The notes beneath the pieces were generated by a model. That model worked only from the letters and a program-made list of their open reading frames with translations, did no database searches and had not been told where the DNA came from. Positions 51,230 to 58,423 of a stretch of DNA of 64,000 bases are shown piece after piece (within the stretch, counting starts at the first letter, position 1; every line of letters starts with the position of its first letter). Origin of the DNA: a virus; the IMG/VR virus record IMGVR_UViG_3300034107_000136, positions 37,710 through 101,709 of that record. One strand, given 5' to 3'. A program made the position numbers and the translations under genes.

Positions 51230-51988
51230 ATGATTATCAGCCCATCAAGAAACTTTATATTTATCCACCTAGAAAAATGTGGCGGCACATCAATAGAGTC
51301 AGCACTAGAACCACATCTATATTGGTCAGATATGATTCTTGGCAGTACAGATTTTGGTGAAAGAATGCAACAACTATACTATGATCGATACAGTCGTGAA
51401 GAGGTAAATGAATATATGTTGTGGAAGCATTCAACTGCAAAAGATATTCATGCATTCATTGGACACGACGAGTGGAATTCACTCAATAAAATATCTACCG
51501 TAAGAAATCCAGAAGATCTAATCATCTCTTTATATAAGTTTTCAAGAATGACAATTAAATATCATATTGGTAGAATTCATAGGTCAACTTGGAAAGACTA
51601 TTTAATGTCAGAAAACTTTCCACAGGTATATCCCTATACAGAAGGTTATATTCATGCCTATGTTGAATCACATATGGACGATAAGGGTATCAACGGTTTT
51701 GTAAATATACTATTAGATAAAGATTATCAATTTATTAAGCCTCAATTTGAAAGATTAAAGATAGATAGCAATACAAATATAGGCCGTGTGTTTGATTTAT
51801 CTGATATAGATAATGGGTGGCAAGAGATTCTCGAAATGCTAGATCTTCCTTGGTACACACAATTAGAAAAACTTAACTCAAGTGAGCATGTAGACGTTGA
51901 ACTATCTAGTAGATCAAAAAAAATAATTAAAAAGCATTTTGCTATTGACTATGATGTGCTTCCACAGTATACTGGTATCAATTGGTAA
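51230..51988 (+). CDS. Sulfotransferase family protein
   Basis: 252 residues. The 5' phosphosulfate-binding loop FIHLEKCGGTSIESAL spans residues 11-26 and the 3' phosphate-binding motif STVRNPEDLIISLYKF lies near 89-104, matching PAPS-dependent sulfotransferases. It would move sulfate to a sugar, lipid or protein. The enzyme sits with tRNAs and close to glycan enzymes, suggesting modification of cell-surface glycans. Leaderless. Confidence 0.85.
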   Translation: MIISPSRNFIFIHLEKCGGTSIESALEPHLYWSDMILGSTDFGERMQQLYYDRYSREEVNEYMLWKHSTAKDIHAFIGHDEWNSLNKISTVRNPEDLIISLYKFSRMTIKYHIGRIHRSTWKDYLMSENFPQVYPYTEGYIHAYVESHMDDKGINGFVNILLDKDYQFIKPQFERLKIDSNTNIGRVFDLSDIDNGWQEILEMLDLPWYTQLEKLNSSEHVDVELSSRSKKIIKKHFAIDYDVLPQYTGINW

Positions 51989-51994
51989 AAACAT

Positions 51995-52068
51995 GCGAGT
52001 GTATCCCAGCGGCTAGAGGACGACGGCTCAAAACCGTTGTGTCGTGGGTTCGAATCCCACCACTCGTA
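51995..52068 (+). tRNA. tRNA-Leu (CAA), short variable arm
   Basis: Acceptor GCGAGTG/CACTCGT, T arm GTGGG-TTCGAAT-CCCAC, anticodon stem GACGG/CCGTT with loop CTCAAAA. The CAA anticodon means leucine, yet the variable region is only five bases, whereas bacterial tRNA-Leu normally has a long arm. Confidence 0.82.
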
Positions 52069-52124
52069 CAATAGTTAGACCAGACAATGTACGGACATTT
52101 AATATAAAATAATAAAAACCCTCA

Positions 52125-52146
52125 TAACAATATGCTAATATTGTTA
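52125..52146 (+). promoter_or_regulatory. Perfect inverted repeat upstream of the sortase locus
   Basis: TAACAATAT and ATATTGTTA (nine pairs) around GCTA. Its symmetry suits a protein-binding operator or a hairpin; it lies 46 bases before the ATG at 52192. Confidence 0.5.
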
Positions 52147-52164
52147 CTAAGAGCGCCCCCCTTC

Positions 52165-52182
52165 TCTCCTAAAAAAAGGAGA
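52165..52182 (+). promoter_or_regulatory. Hairpin that could hide the ribosome site
   Basis: TCTCCT (52165-52170) pairs with AGGAGA (52177-52182) across six A residues. The second arm is the Shine-Dalgarno of the gene at 52192, so folding would limit translation. Confidence 0.5.
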
Positions 52183-52191
52183 TGCGTGTAA

Positions 52192-52908
52192 ATGAGGAAG
52201 AATGTGTTAATAGGTTTAATATTTTGGTTAGTAGTAGTTGTTATTGCGGTAACGGCAATTCTTATGACAACAGATGCTAAGGCAGAATCCGATAAGGTAA
52301 AAATATGCCATGCAACATCATCTGAAAAGAATCCATATACGAAAAATGAAGTGGATGTATCAAGCATAAATAATGAAAAGAATAAGTATCTTAATGGTCA
52401 TGGTGATCATGAAAGAGACATCATTCCACCTTTCACTTACGAGTCATCTTCTTTTGAAGGAAGAAATTGGGATGATGCGGGTAAGAAGATATGGGAGAAT
52501 GGCTGCAACATTGTAGAGCCAAGCCCAACACCCACTCCTACCCCCACACCTACCTCAACTCCAACACCTACTGTTACCCCAACACCCACAATTACACCCA
52601 CGCCTACAGCGAGTCCTACACCTACCATAACGCCAACAGAAACACCAACAGCGTCTAGCAGCCCTACTCCCACAGTAGTGCCTAATCCACCCTATGTGCC
52701 GCCTGTTATAGTGCCTGTGCCAAGTAATCCTGTAACACCAACAGTAGTTCCAGAGCCAACTATGACTCAAGAGCCAACACCAATGCCAACAGTAACACCA
52801 GCACCAGTTCCAAGTCCTACAAAGACACCAATGCCAATTCCTACAGCAGTTGATGCTGGCGGGGGAGGGATGGTGGAGATTCCTTTTTTAACATCAAAGC
52901 CCCGCTGA
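52192..52908 (+). CDS. Surface stalk protein, zero-frame product of the sortase locus
   Basis: 238 residues. A hydrophobic N-terminal segment (residues 5-24, signal peptide or anchor) is followed by a Cys-His domain ([33 protein letters not shown]; about 36-105) of a kind seen in actinobacterial surface proteins. Then comes a Thr/Pro stalk of roughly 110 residues with repeated PTPT units. The frame ends TSKPR after a perfect slippery site, and the next frame encodes a sortase domain. The zero-frame form would be a sortase-less surface protein. Confidence 0.78.
   Translation: MRKNVLIGLIFWLVVVVIAVTAILMTTDAKAESDKVKICHATSSEKNPYTKNEVDVSSINNEKNKYLNGHGDHERDIIPPFTYESSSFEGRNWDDAGKKIWENGCNIVEPSPTPTPTPTPTSTPTPTVTPTPTITPTPTASPTPTITPTETPTASSSPTPTVVPNPPYVPPVIVPVPSNPVTPTVVPEPTMTQEPTPMPTVTPAPVPSPTKTPMPIPTAVDAGGGGMVEIPFLTSKPR
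52884..52890 (+). promoter_or_regulatory. Predicted -1 frameshift site TTTTTTA
   Basis: The heptamer T TTT TTA is exactly in phase (CCT TTT TTA). Ten bases later a hairpin can form (52901-52907 with 52912-52919, one bulge), enclosing the zero-frame stop. The -1 frame enters the conserved start of a sortase domain. Confidence 0.75.
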
Positions 52909-53345
52909 TTCCAGTAGGGATAAAAAAGGACAACTCAGTAGACATTCCAGAGGATATATCAACGGTGGGTTGGTATAAATATGGAGCGGCCCCAGGCTCA
53001 AAGGGGGGGTCAACTGTCATCGTAGGACACCGAGATGGCACTGATCCTGAGCCTGGGGCTTTTTACTATCTTAATAAGTTAAGCAGTAAAAATTCCATTG
53101 TGATTGAATACTTAAATTATACAGCAATCTATGCAGTAAAGAGTGTAAATATAATAAGTAAAAAGAATTTTTATAAAATATCTAAAGATATATTTTCACT
53201 AAAGGGTAAGCCAAGAATTACATTGATAAGTTGTATTGGTCCATATGATAAAAATAAGGGCGGGTATCAGAAGAACATTATTGTTACTGCTGAGCCATTG
53301 ACGGGATACCCTTGGATACTCTACAATAGAGATCTAGACGGATAA
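52890..53345 (+). CDS. Class F-like sortase domain reached by -1 frameshift
   Basis: Full product join(52192..52890, 52890..53345), 384 residues. After the slip the frame reads [20 protein letters not shown] and [13 protein letters not shown], the normal N-terminal strands of class E/F sortases. The catalytic His is in VIVGHRDG and the Cys in [10 protein letters not shown]. The usual Arg position (YRDNVVV in relatives) reads YQKNIIV, so the third catalytic residue seems replaced. A GTG at 52965 would cut off conserved strands, supporting the frameshift. It would be a membrane-tethered, stalked transpeptidase facing outward. Confidence 0.75.
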   Translation, partial: NIKAPLIPVGIKKDNSVDIPEDISTVGWYKYGAAPGSKGGSTVIVGHRDGTDPEPGAFYYLNKLSSKNSIVIEYLNYTAIYAVKSVNIISKKNFYKISKDIFSLKGKPRITLISCIGPYDKNKGGYQKNIIVTAEPLTGYPWILYNRDLDG

Positions 53346-53355
53346 GGAGCCTACT

Positions 53356-53643
53356 GTGGTTGCTAGGAGATCTAAGAAGTCTGATACGGAATTCATCCCA
53401 ACTCCAGATCGACAAATGGAGATGCCTTCAGGATTCTGTATGACTGGTCATCATCATGACTGTAAGTATATCTTTATATCGGGTAAGTGTGGATGCGATT
53501 GTCATACACAAACACCAAAAACACAAATTGTAAGAGAAGAAGTTGCGTTTATTGCGGATAGTACCATTGATGATACTATCATTGATGTAACTAATGAAGA
53601 ACTAATCATTATAGAAGATCCACGACCGTGGATTAAAAAATAG
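53356..53643 (+). CDS. Small Cys/His-motif protein
   Basis: 95 residues, GTG start with ribosome site AAGGAG. GFCMTGHHHDCKYIF then GKCGCDCHTQ (residues 26-51) forms a Cys/His metal site like that at the end of the glycosyltransferase at 42115. The second half is acidic (DDTIIDVTNEELIIIEDP). Not recognised. Confidence 0.68.
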   Translation: MVARRSKKSDTEFIPTPDRQMEMPSGFCMTGHHHDCKYIFISGKCGCDCHTQTPKTQIVREEVAFIADSTIDDTIIDVTNEELIIIEDPRPWIKK

Positions 53644-53651
53644 GAGGAAGT

Positions 53652-53879
53652 ATGAATAAAGATTTGTATCTGACTACTCAGGAGTTTGCAGATCTAGTAG
53701 CAAAGACTATAATTGATCAAGGATATTTTAAGGCTGAGGATGTATGTCATCCAGAAGATCTATCTAGTGCGTTTATAATGATGAGTAATACTATTGGAAC
53801 CACCCTATGTTGGGGAATTGACAAGGTACGAAACTCTCCTTCTAGTGATGTTAGGTATAAGTATGACAGTGCATATTGA
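53652..53879 (+). CDS. Hypothetical small protein
   Basis: 75 residues, ribosome site TAGGAGGAAG. Mostly helical (TTQEFADLVAKTIIDQGYF). The end overlaps the next gene by 17 bases. Not recognised. Confidence 0.68.
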   Translation: MNKDLYLTTQEFADLVAKTIIDQGYFKAEDVCHPEDLSSAFIMMSNTIGTTLCWGIDKVRNSPSSDVRYKYDSAY

Positions 53880-54015
53880 TGTTGTTGAAGGATACCCTGA
53901 GTTTCGTGGCAAACTGGTAAGAATATTTGCAAGGTGCATTGGATTAAGATTTGACCACGTTCTATTTGTTAATATAGTTGAGGAAGAAGAGGACAATGAT
54001 AAGAGTAACGATTGA
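53863..54015 (+). CDS. Hypothetical 50-residue protein
   Basis: Starts at the ATG at 53863 inside the previous gene. Reads TVHIDVVEGYPEFRGKLVRI and ends in an acidic tail (NIVEEEEDNDKSND). Overlaps the next gene by 20 bases. Not recognised. Confidence 0.58.
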   Translation: MTVHIDVVEGYPEFRGKLVRIFARCIGLRFDHVLFVNIVEEEEDNDKSND

Positions 54016-54289
54016 AATCGTACCATTTGGTAAGGAGGATAGGGCTAGAAAGATCGGCACTCTGCTCCTTGCCAATGATGGTGAGGGAACACATGAAACA
54101 GGAAACTATGCATATGTTTATGGATACACTGATAGGGATGTTTCAATGGCTCGCGGTACGATTAAGAAGTTCCCTCGCAGTCAAGGTGCTTGGGCACTTA
54201 TAAAGAAGATCCTTAATAGCAAGTCAGAAGAAGATACAGTTCTTACTGATTTGCTTATGGAGCGTCTTGAATCATATAAAGGTGTATAA
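53996..54289 (+). CDS. Hypothetical phage protein
   Basis: 97 residues from the ATG at 53996. It begins MIRVTIEIVPFGKEDRARKIGTLLLANDG and continues YAYVYGYTDRD, a compact alpha/beta protein of a kind often seen in phages of diverse hosts, with no known role. It ends 12 bases before the tmRNA, and the tmRNA promoter overlaps its stop. Confidence 0.72.
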   Translation: MIRVTIEIVPFGKEDRARKIGTLLLANDGEGTHETGNYAYVYGYTDRDVSMARGTIKKFPRSQGAWALIKKILNSKSEEDTVLTDLLMERLESYKGV

Positions 54290-54291
54290 TT
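54286..54291 (+). promoter_or_regulatory. -10 box of the tmRNA gene
   Basis: TATAAT overlapping the end of the previous gene, nine bases before the mature 5' end of the tmRNA. No clear -35 box at normal spacing. Confidence 0.65.
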
Positions 54292-54300
54292 AAATAGCGA

Positions 54301-54560
54301 GGGGATGAAAGGTTTCGACCTTGTTGGAATATGTGTGCGGCGTTTCAAGTGGAGTCTTGTAAACTACCAAATTATAATAAATGCAAATACACAAAACGCA
54401 TTCGCCCTAGCAGCATAAGGGCCGTGTGGCAACGGCATAGGAACAGAATCGTTGCATAAAGCACCACAATGTAGTACAATTGCTTTAAACGCTAGAGCAT
54501 AAACGTAACTGTTACACATAGGAATACAATGGGACAGGGGTTCGACTCCCCTCATCTCCA
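54301..54560 (+). ncRNA. ssrA: tmRNA (ssrA)
   Basis: 260 bases. The 5' end GGGGATGAAAGGTTTCGACC and the 3' end GGGGTTCGACTCCCCTCATCTCC form the tRNA-like domain (acceptor GGGGATG/CATCTCC). The resume codon at 54383 opens a tag ANTQNAFALAA with TAA at 54416-54418. The tag ending ALAA targets proteins to host proteases. No CCA is encoded. It rescues stalled ribosomes and is shorter than most one-piece bacterial tmRNAs (about 350-400 bases), so some pseudoknots must be missing or reduced. Confidence 0.93.
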
Positions 54561-54574
54561 CTGAAAGGATGGCA

Positions 54575-54757
54575 ATGCCAGTTTATTTATATACCTGCAA
54601 GGATTGCGGGGACATGGAAGTAAGACAGGACATGTACGATAATACACTCAAGACATGTCCTAAGTGCAGCAACATTGGTCTTGCTAAAAGATTTGTTCCA
54701 GTAGGAGTAAAGTTTACTGGATCAGGATTTTATTCAACAGATAATAGGGGTAAGTAA
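54575..54757 (+). CDS. FmdB-like zinc-ribbon protein
   Basis: 60 residues from the ATG at 54575, which has AAAGGA at a good distance; an ATG at 54569 is also in frame. MPVYLYTCKDCGDMEVRQDM and TCPKCSN are the FmdB zinc-ribbon signature; the end GSGFYSTDNRGK is also typical. Often a small regulatory or nucleic-acid-binding protein in actinobacteria and phages. Confidence 0.8.
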   Translation: MPVYLYTCKDCGDMEVRQDMYDNTLKTCPKCSNIGLAKRFVPVGVKFTGSGFYSTDNRGK

Positions 54758-54864
54758 TGGAAACAGCATTGTTTATTGCAGTTTTAATATTTGTATATGG
54801 CTTTGGAATGTACCTTGGATGGGAAGCAAGAAAAGATTATTCTAGGAGAAAAGATGAATCCTGA
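54757..54864 (+). CDS. 35-residue single-pass membrane protein
   Basis: Starts on the A of the previous stop (TAATG). METALFIAVLIFVYGFGMYLG forms one transmembrane helix, followed by a charged tail EARKDYSRRKDES. It may be a lysis or membrane peptide. It contains the ribosome site of the next gene. Confidence 0.6.
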   Translation: METALFIAVLIFVYGFGMYLGWEARKDYSRRKDES

Positions 54865-55009
54865 CCAGCCACAGTTTGAACTTTACTGGAGAGACGTAAT
54901 TAGTAGAGAGATAGATATGTATAGACTAATGAATAATCATCTAATTAGTGAAGATACCCTTGAAGTATTAGATGAGTTGATTAAGTTTGTCGGAAATCCA
55001 ACTCAATAA
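54854..55009 (+). CDS. Hypothetical 51-residue protein
   Basis: Starts at the ATG at 54854, six bases after AGGAG. Helical (ELYWRDVISREIDMYRLMNNHL, TLEVLDELIKFVGN). Not recognised. Confidence 0.62.
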   Translation: MNPDQPQFELYWRDVISREIDMYRLMNNHLISEDTLEVLDELIKFVGNPTQ

Positions 55010-55027
55010 ACAAATTAGGAGATTATT

Positions 55028-55222
55028 GTGAGTGCAGCAATTCATTGCGATGGTCCAGACTGTATTGGTTGGATGAAGATGGGCAGGGCATTTGCAGATA
55101 ATGCAGGTTTCTTGTCAGTATATTGGGGCGATGGGCCAGACAATAATTTTGATTTCTGCTCTTGGGACTGTTGTATTAGGTATGGAGCGACAAAGCCACC
55201 ATTAGTAATTATTGAGGAGTAG
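55028..55222 (+). CDS. Small Cys-rich protein
   Basis: 64 residues, GTG start with AGGAG upstream. CDGPDC near residue 7 and CSWDCC near 44 form a likely zinc site (FDFCSWDCCIRYG). Function unknown. Confidence 0.68.
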   Translation: MSAAIHCDGPDCIGWMKMGRAFADNAGFLSVYWGDGPDNNFDFCSWDCCIRYGATKPPLVIIEE

Positions 55223-55223
55223 C

Positions 55224-55523
55224 ATGTATCTTCCTGCTGATGAAGAGAGTGTAGGACCACACCATAATAAAAAGAAAGATACAAAGAGATGGTGTAAGGG
55301 TAAGGTGGGAAGAGAGCATGTTCTACATATAACTAAATCAAATTATGGTGGCACAAGCAATTGTAAAAATGCTCCTTGGTTTATTAGGAACAAGTCTGGT
55401 GAATTAAAACCATTCGATAGATATATTTGCTGGCATCAAAGGTCTTGTCAAAATTGCGGTAAGGTGCTAGAATATTGGTTACCAGCAGAAGAGTGCCCTG
55501 ACTACAAGGAGACAAATGACTAG
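55224..55523 (+). CDS. Small Cys-rich protein
   Basis: 99 residues, ribosome site GAGGAG. Basic, with CKGKVGREH, SNCKNAPWF, ICWHQRSCQNCGKVLEYW and EECPD; several Cys and His suggest metal binding. Not recognised. Confidence 0.68.
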   Translation: MYLPADEESVGPHHNKKKDTKRWCKGKVGREHVLHITKSNYGGTSNCKNAPWFIRNKSGELKPFDRYICWHQRSCQNCGKVLEYWLPAEECPDYKETND

Positions 55524-55653
55524 CAAGTGTCCAAACTGCGGCAACAAGGCATGTCAATGCTTTAGTTCTCCTTGTTGCGGAATGCTAATAACCAGTATTG
55601 ATCTTACTTATAATGCACATTGTGGATACTGCGGAAGGAATTGGAATGAGTGA
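55516..55653 (+). CDS. 45-residue zinc-binding protein
   Basis: ATG after AAGGAG, overlapping the previous gene by 8 bases. Nine cysteines in 45 residues: CPNCGNKACQCFSSPCCG and CGYCGRNW. Likely one or two zinc sites. Overlaps the next start. Confidence 0.66.
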   Translation: MTSKCPNCGNKACQCFSSPCCGMLITSIDLTYNAHCGYCGRNWNE

Positions 55654-55849
55654 TTCTACTTGGTATGACATAGCATACGCAAAAGGACGGATGGACGCTA
55701 CCGTTGCTGCCGTGCAGCGGGTTGAAACGCTTAAGCCACGACTATGGATGACTACGTTTGAAGGAGGGTACGACTGCTGCGGATGCAGCACCCTACTTGA
55801 CTTGTACGAAGACGCTGTTGACGCTATTAGAGGAGAACGTAGTGAGTGA
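55646..55849 (+). CDS. Small protein of a repeated phage family
   Basis: 67 residues from the ATG at 55646. YDIAYAKGRMDATVAAVQRVETL resembles segments of the proteins at 59926 and 60924 (Y-x-x-G-x-x-DA-x-AAAV-x-RVE-x-L), and CCGCSTLLDLYEDAVDAIRG follows. Overlaps the previous gene. Probably a member of the same local family; function unknown. Confidence 0.66.
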   Translation: MSDSTWYDIAYAKGRMDATVAAVQRVETLKPRLWMTTFEGGYDCCGCSTLLDLYEDAVDAIRGERSE

Positions 55850-56909
55850 ATGGAAAAAGATCTATAGATCAGCAACACCTATGACTTCAACGGTAGAGAT
55901 GGATACCCTTACCAGTAATCTGGTTCGCCCATTTGATTATGCATCAGATGGAACAGAGTCTTTCTATCCTTACATCCTTCCATCTGAACTCCCAAAGACT
56001 TTTGGTATCGGTGTTATTGTCGGTGCATCTGGCACAGGAAAATCTACCCTTCTTTCTGAGTTTGGAAAGTATGTCAAGCCACAATGGGACTATTCTAGTT
56101 CCATTGCCTCCCACTTCAATGATGCAGAAGATGCATCAGAGCGCCTTGCAGCCGCAGGACTTATGAGTATTCCAGAGTGGGTCAAGCCTTATCGGGTGCT
56201 GTCAAATGGACAGCAATTCCGTGCAGATCTAGCGAGGAGTATTAATAACTATGCTGTTCTTGATGAGTTTACTAGTGTTGTGGATCGTAACGTGGCAATG
56301 GCAGCGTCAACCGCGATGGCAAGATACATTCGAAAGAACGATGTACACAATGTTGTTGTGGCTACTTGTCATCGGGATGTTCTGGACTATCTTGAGCCTG
56401 ACTGGGTAATTGATCTTGATAAGGGTCTGTGGACCACTGGGAGGTGGGTTCAACGACCTGAACTGGCTCTCACAATACATCCTGCCCACTACAGCATTTG
56501 GACTTACTTCTCTAAGTATCACTACCTCAGCGAAAACCTCAACAGAGCGTCACACAACTATGTGGCAATCTGGAATGATCAGTTAGTAGGATTCAATAGT
56601 GTCATCACAGCACCGTCAGGTACTTATAAGAATGCTTATCGGGGTCATCGTCTTGTCGTTCATCCTGACTATCAAGGGTTTGGTTTTGGACCGAAGATCA
56701 GCGAGGGAGTAGCGCAGCATTATATTGATAATGGTAAGCGTTACTTTGCCAAGACTTCCCACCCTCGTTTGGGTGGGTATAGAGATAGCAGTCCCCTCTG
56801 GAAACCTACTAGCAAGAATCATATGAAGCGTAGAGATTCAGAAGGACATGATCGTTGGAAGATTAATCCTGATCGTTGGTCTTTCTCTCATGAGTATATT
56901 GGAGTATAA
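55842..56909 (+). CDS. ABC-ATPase fused to a GNAT acetyltransferase
   Basis: 355 residues, GTG start with AGGAG upstream. Residues about 1-195 are a soluble ABC-type ATPase: Walker A GASGTGKST near 61-69, signature-like LSNGQQFRADLARS near 122-135, Walker B AVLDEFTSVVD near 138-149 and a switch His in VATCHRD near 173-179. Residues about 210-355 are a GNAT domain with acetyl-CoA motif RLVVHPDYQGFGFGPKI. No transmembrane part exists. It could acetylate a host or phage target in an ATP-gated way; the role is unknown. Confidence 0.83.
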   Translation: MSEWKKIYRSATPMTSTVEMDTLTSNLVRPFDYASDGTESFYPYILPSELPKTFGIGVIVGASGTGKSTLLSEFGKYVKPQWDYSSSIASHFNDAEDASERLAAAGLMSIPEWVKPYRVLSNGQQFRADLARSINNYAVLDEFTSVVDRNVAMAASTAMARYIRKNDVHNVVVATCHRDVLDYLEPDWVIDLDKGLWTTGRWVQRPELALTIHPAHYSIWTYFSKYHYLSENLNRASHNYVAIWNDQLVGFNSVITAPSGTYKNAYRGHRLVVHPDYQGFGFGPKISEGVAQHYIDNGKRYFAKTSHPRLGGYRDSSPLWKPTSKNHMKRRDSEGHDRWKINPDRWSFSHEYIGV

Positions 56910-57115
56910 TGATTGATCTATGTGTTGGAGGATACTATGCATTACAAGATCATAAAGCATATACTCCAAATAAGTGCATCCATGTATTGGGTCCACGGCA
57001 TCTAGAAGGAATTACAGAGGAAGTAAGAGTAGTAGCATTACCTGACTGTGACTGGGATCTTCTAGCATATGTAGAAGAAAAAGCAGAACAAATTAACATT
57101 ATCTTTAACAACTAA
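56909..57115 (+). CDS. Hypothetical small protein
   Basis: 68 residues, TAATG overlap. Alpha/beta (CVGGYYALQDHKAYTPNKCIHVLG, EVRVVALPDCDWDLLAYVEEKAEQ). It directly follows the ABC-GNAT gene, so a partner role is possible. Not recognised. Confidence 0.65.
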   Translation: MIDLCVGGYYALQDHKAYTPNKCIHVLGPRHLEGITEEVRVVALPDCDWDLLAYVEEKAEQINIIFNN

Positions 57116-57128
57116 CGAAGGAGTGGCA

Positions 57129-57224
57129 ATGCATATTTGTATGGAAGAGGTTAATCTTGTCATTGCAGCAATCCGAGATCTAGCCTTAATGCTTCCGATT
57201 ATTCGTGTAAAGATCGGATTTTAA
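57129..57224 (+). CDS. 31-residue peptide
   Basis: Ribosome site GAAGGAG and ATG at 57129. Reads MHICMEEVNLVIAAIRDLAL then MLPIIRVKIGF, an amphipathic helix. Small but with clean translation signals. Confidence 0.55.
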   Translation: MHICMEEVNLVIAAIRDLALMLPIIRVKIGF

Positions 57225-57227
57225 GTT

Positions 57228-57500
57228 ATGAAAAAGATAACGACAGGCAATGGAACACATTACATTCTTGATGAAGATCATCGTTGTGCCCGTCGCATCA
57301 AAGGTGAGGGACGAAATGATATGCGTGGCGATGGTGAATGGTTCTATTACACCAGCATGGGGGCATGGGATAAGGAAGAAAACAAAATCGTCAGCCCTCC
57401 AGTAATTGGAATGCCAATCTTCTTTAACCTTACGGGTCATCGTGACTATGATTGGCGAATGACAACAACTGTTAGAAATATTGAGGAGGTAGAGGAATGA
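57228..57500 (+). CDS. Hypothetical protein
   Basis: 90 residues. NGTHYILDEDHRCARRIKGEG, GEWFYYTS and VIGMPIFFNLTGHRDYDWRMTTT look like a beta-rich domain. Stop overlaps the next start by four bases. Not recognised. Confidence 0.66.
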   Translation: MKKITTGNGTHYILDEDHRCARRIKGEGRNDMRGDGEWFYYTSMGAWDKEENKIVSPPVIGMPIFFNLTGHRDYDWRMTTTVRNIEEVEE

Positions 57501-58147
57501 TAGAGAAGATAGATCTAGATGCAATACTTGATACCCCTGTAGTCCCTGCCGATGCAGGAGAGTATGCAGAGGGGCTTACTAAGATTCTCAGCAGGATTCC
57601 CCCTCGTTGGGGACGTTGGGTTCAATGTGGCAAGGGTTGGTATCCTCTTCTTTGTGAACTTAATGAAAAACTTGCAGCAATCTTTCCAGATTACGAACTT
57701 CATCAAGTCAAGGAAAAGTTTGGTACTCTGAGGTACTACATTGGTTTCCCAGAACTAAACCCACAGTGCTGCCTAGATAGGTATGCTGAGCGTCCTGTAG
57801 AGGGTGCTGTAGACCCTAAATGGCTCTATGGTATTGAGCGTACTCTTCAAGAACAGTACGCTCTAGATCAATGGTTTTATGAGTTTGAAAAGCATCTAGA
57901 AGGTGAAGACCATGTTAATCAATGGGATGCACTAGAGCCAGAGCGTGATCGGAGACGAGAATGTTCTGACAAGATGCACAAGATCATTGACGAATATGAA
58001 GATCGAACAATGCGTACTTGCGAGACTTGTGGAAAAAACGCAGCACTTGCGTCAACAGGAGGGCGGGGTACTTGGTATAAGACCCTATGCACCCAATGTG
58101 CAGAAGAACTAGGATACATGATAATTGAGGAGGAAGATAATGAGTAG
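57497..58147 (+). CDS. Conserved phage protein with zinc site
   Basis: 216 residues. The segment GWYPLLCELNEKLAAIFPDYELHQVKEKFGTLRYYIGF is widespread in phage hypothetical proteins. The C-terminus carries CETCGKNAALAS and TLCTQCAEELGY, a four-Cys zinc site. Role unknown; ATGA overlap with the previous gene. Confidence 0.76.
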   Translation: MIEKIDLDAILDTPVVPADAGEYAEGLTKILSRIPPRWGRWVQCGKGWYPLLCELNEKLAAIFPDYELHQVKEKFGTLRYYIGFPELNPQCCLDRYAERPVEGAVDPKWLYGIERTLQEQYALDQWFYEFEKHLEGEDHVNQWDALEPERDRRRECSDKMHKIIDEYEDRTMRTCETCGKNAALASTGGRGTWYKTLCTQCAEELGYMIIEEEDNE

Positions 58148-58406
58148 CGATGATTTCTTAGAATTCGGAATCATGCAATATGTAGAAGAGTTTGAAAGTC
58201 TCAAGATATACATTCACTTGAAGGATAAGACAATCCTTGCATTTGATAACGTTACACATGATCCTATTCGTTATAAAGGATGGATTAGTATTTATCACAA
58301 GTGGTTTAGTACTCAAGAGGTTTGCAGTATGATTCCTGCAAGTGATTTTTCATATGTTACTTATGTTACAACAGAACATAAGGAAAAGTCTAATGAGGAA
58401 GATTGA
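58140..58406 (+). CDS. Hypothetical small protein
   Basis: 88 residues from the ATG at 58140, overlapping the previous gene by 8 bases, with GAGGAGG upstream. A beta-rich segment (LKIYIHLKDKTILAFDNVTHD) and SFVYVT-like C-terminus. Not recognised. Confidence 0.65.
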   Translation: MSSDDFLEFGIMQYVEEFESLKIYIHLKDKTILAFDNVTHDPIRYKGWISIYHKWFSTQEVCSMIPASDFSYVTYVTTEHKEKSNEED

Positions 58407-58423
58407 ACTGAATATGGATTCCA

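Noticed and set aside
52437-52770. Minus-strand Gly/Val repeat frames opposite the Thr/Pro stalk
   Set aside because: They arise from the repeated ACNCC codons of the stalk and have no start signals.
52965-53345. An independent sortase gene starting at GTG 52965
   Set aside because: That start removes conserved sortase strands that are present in frame upstream; no Shine-Dalgarno precedes the GTG.
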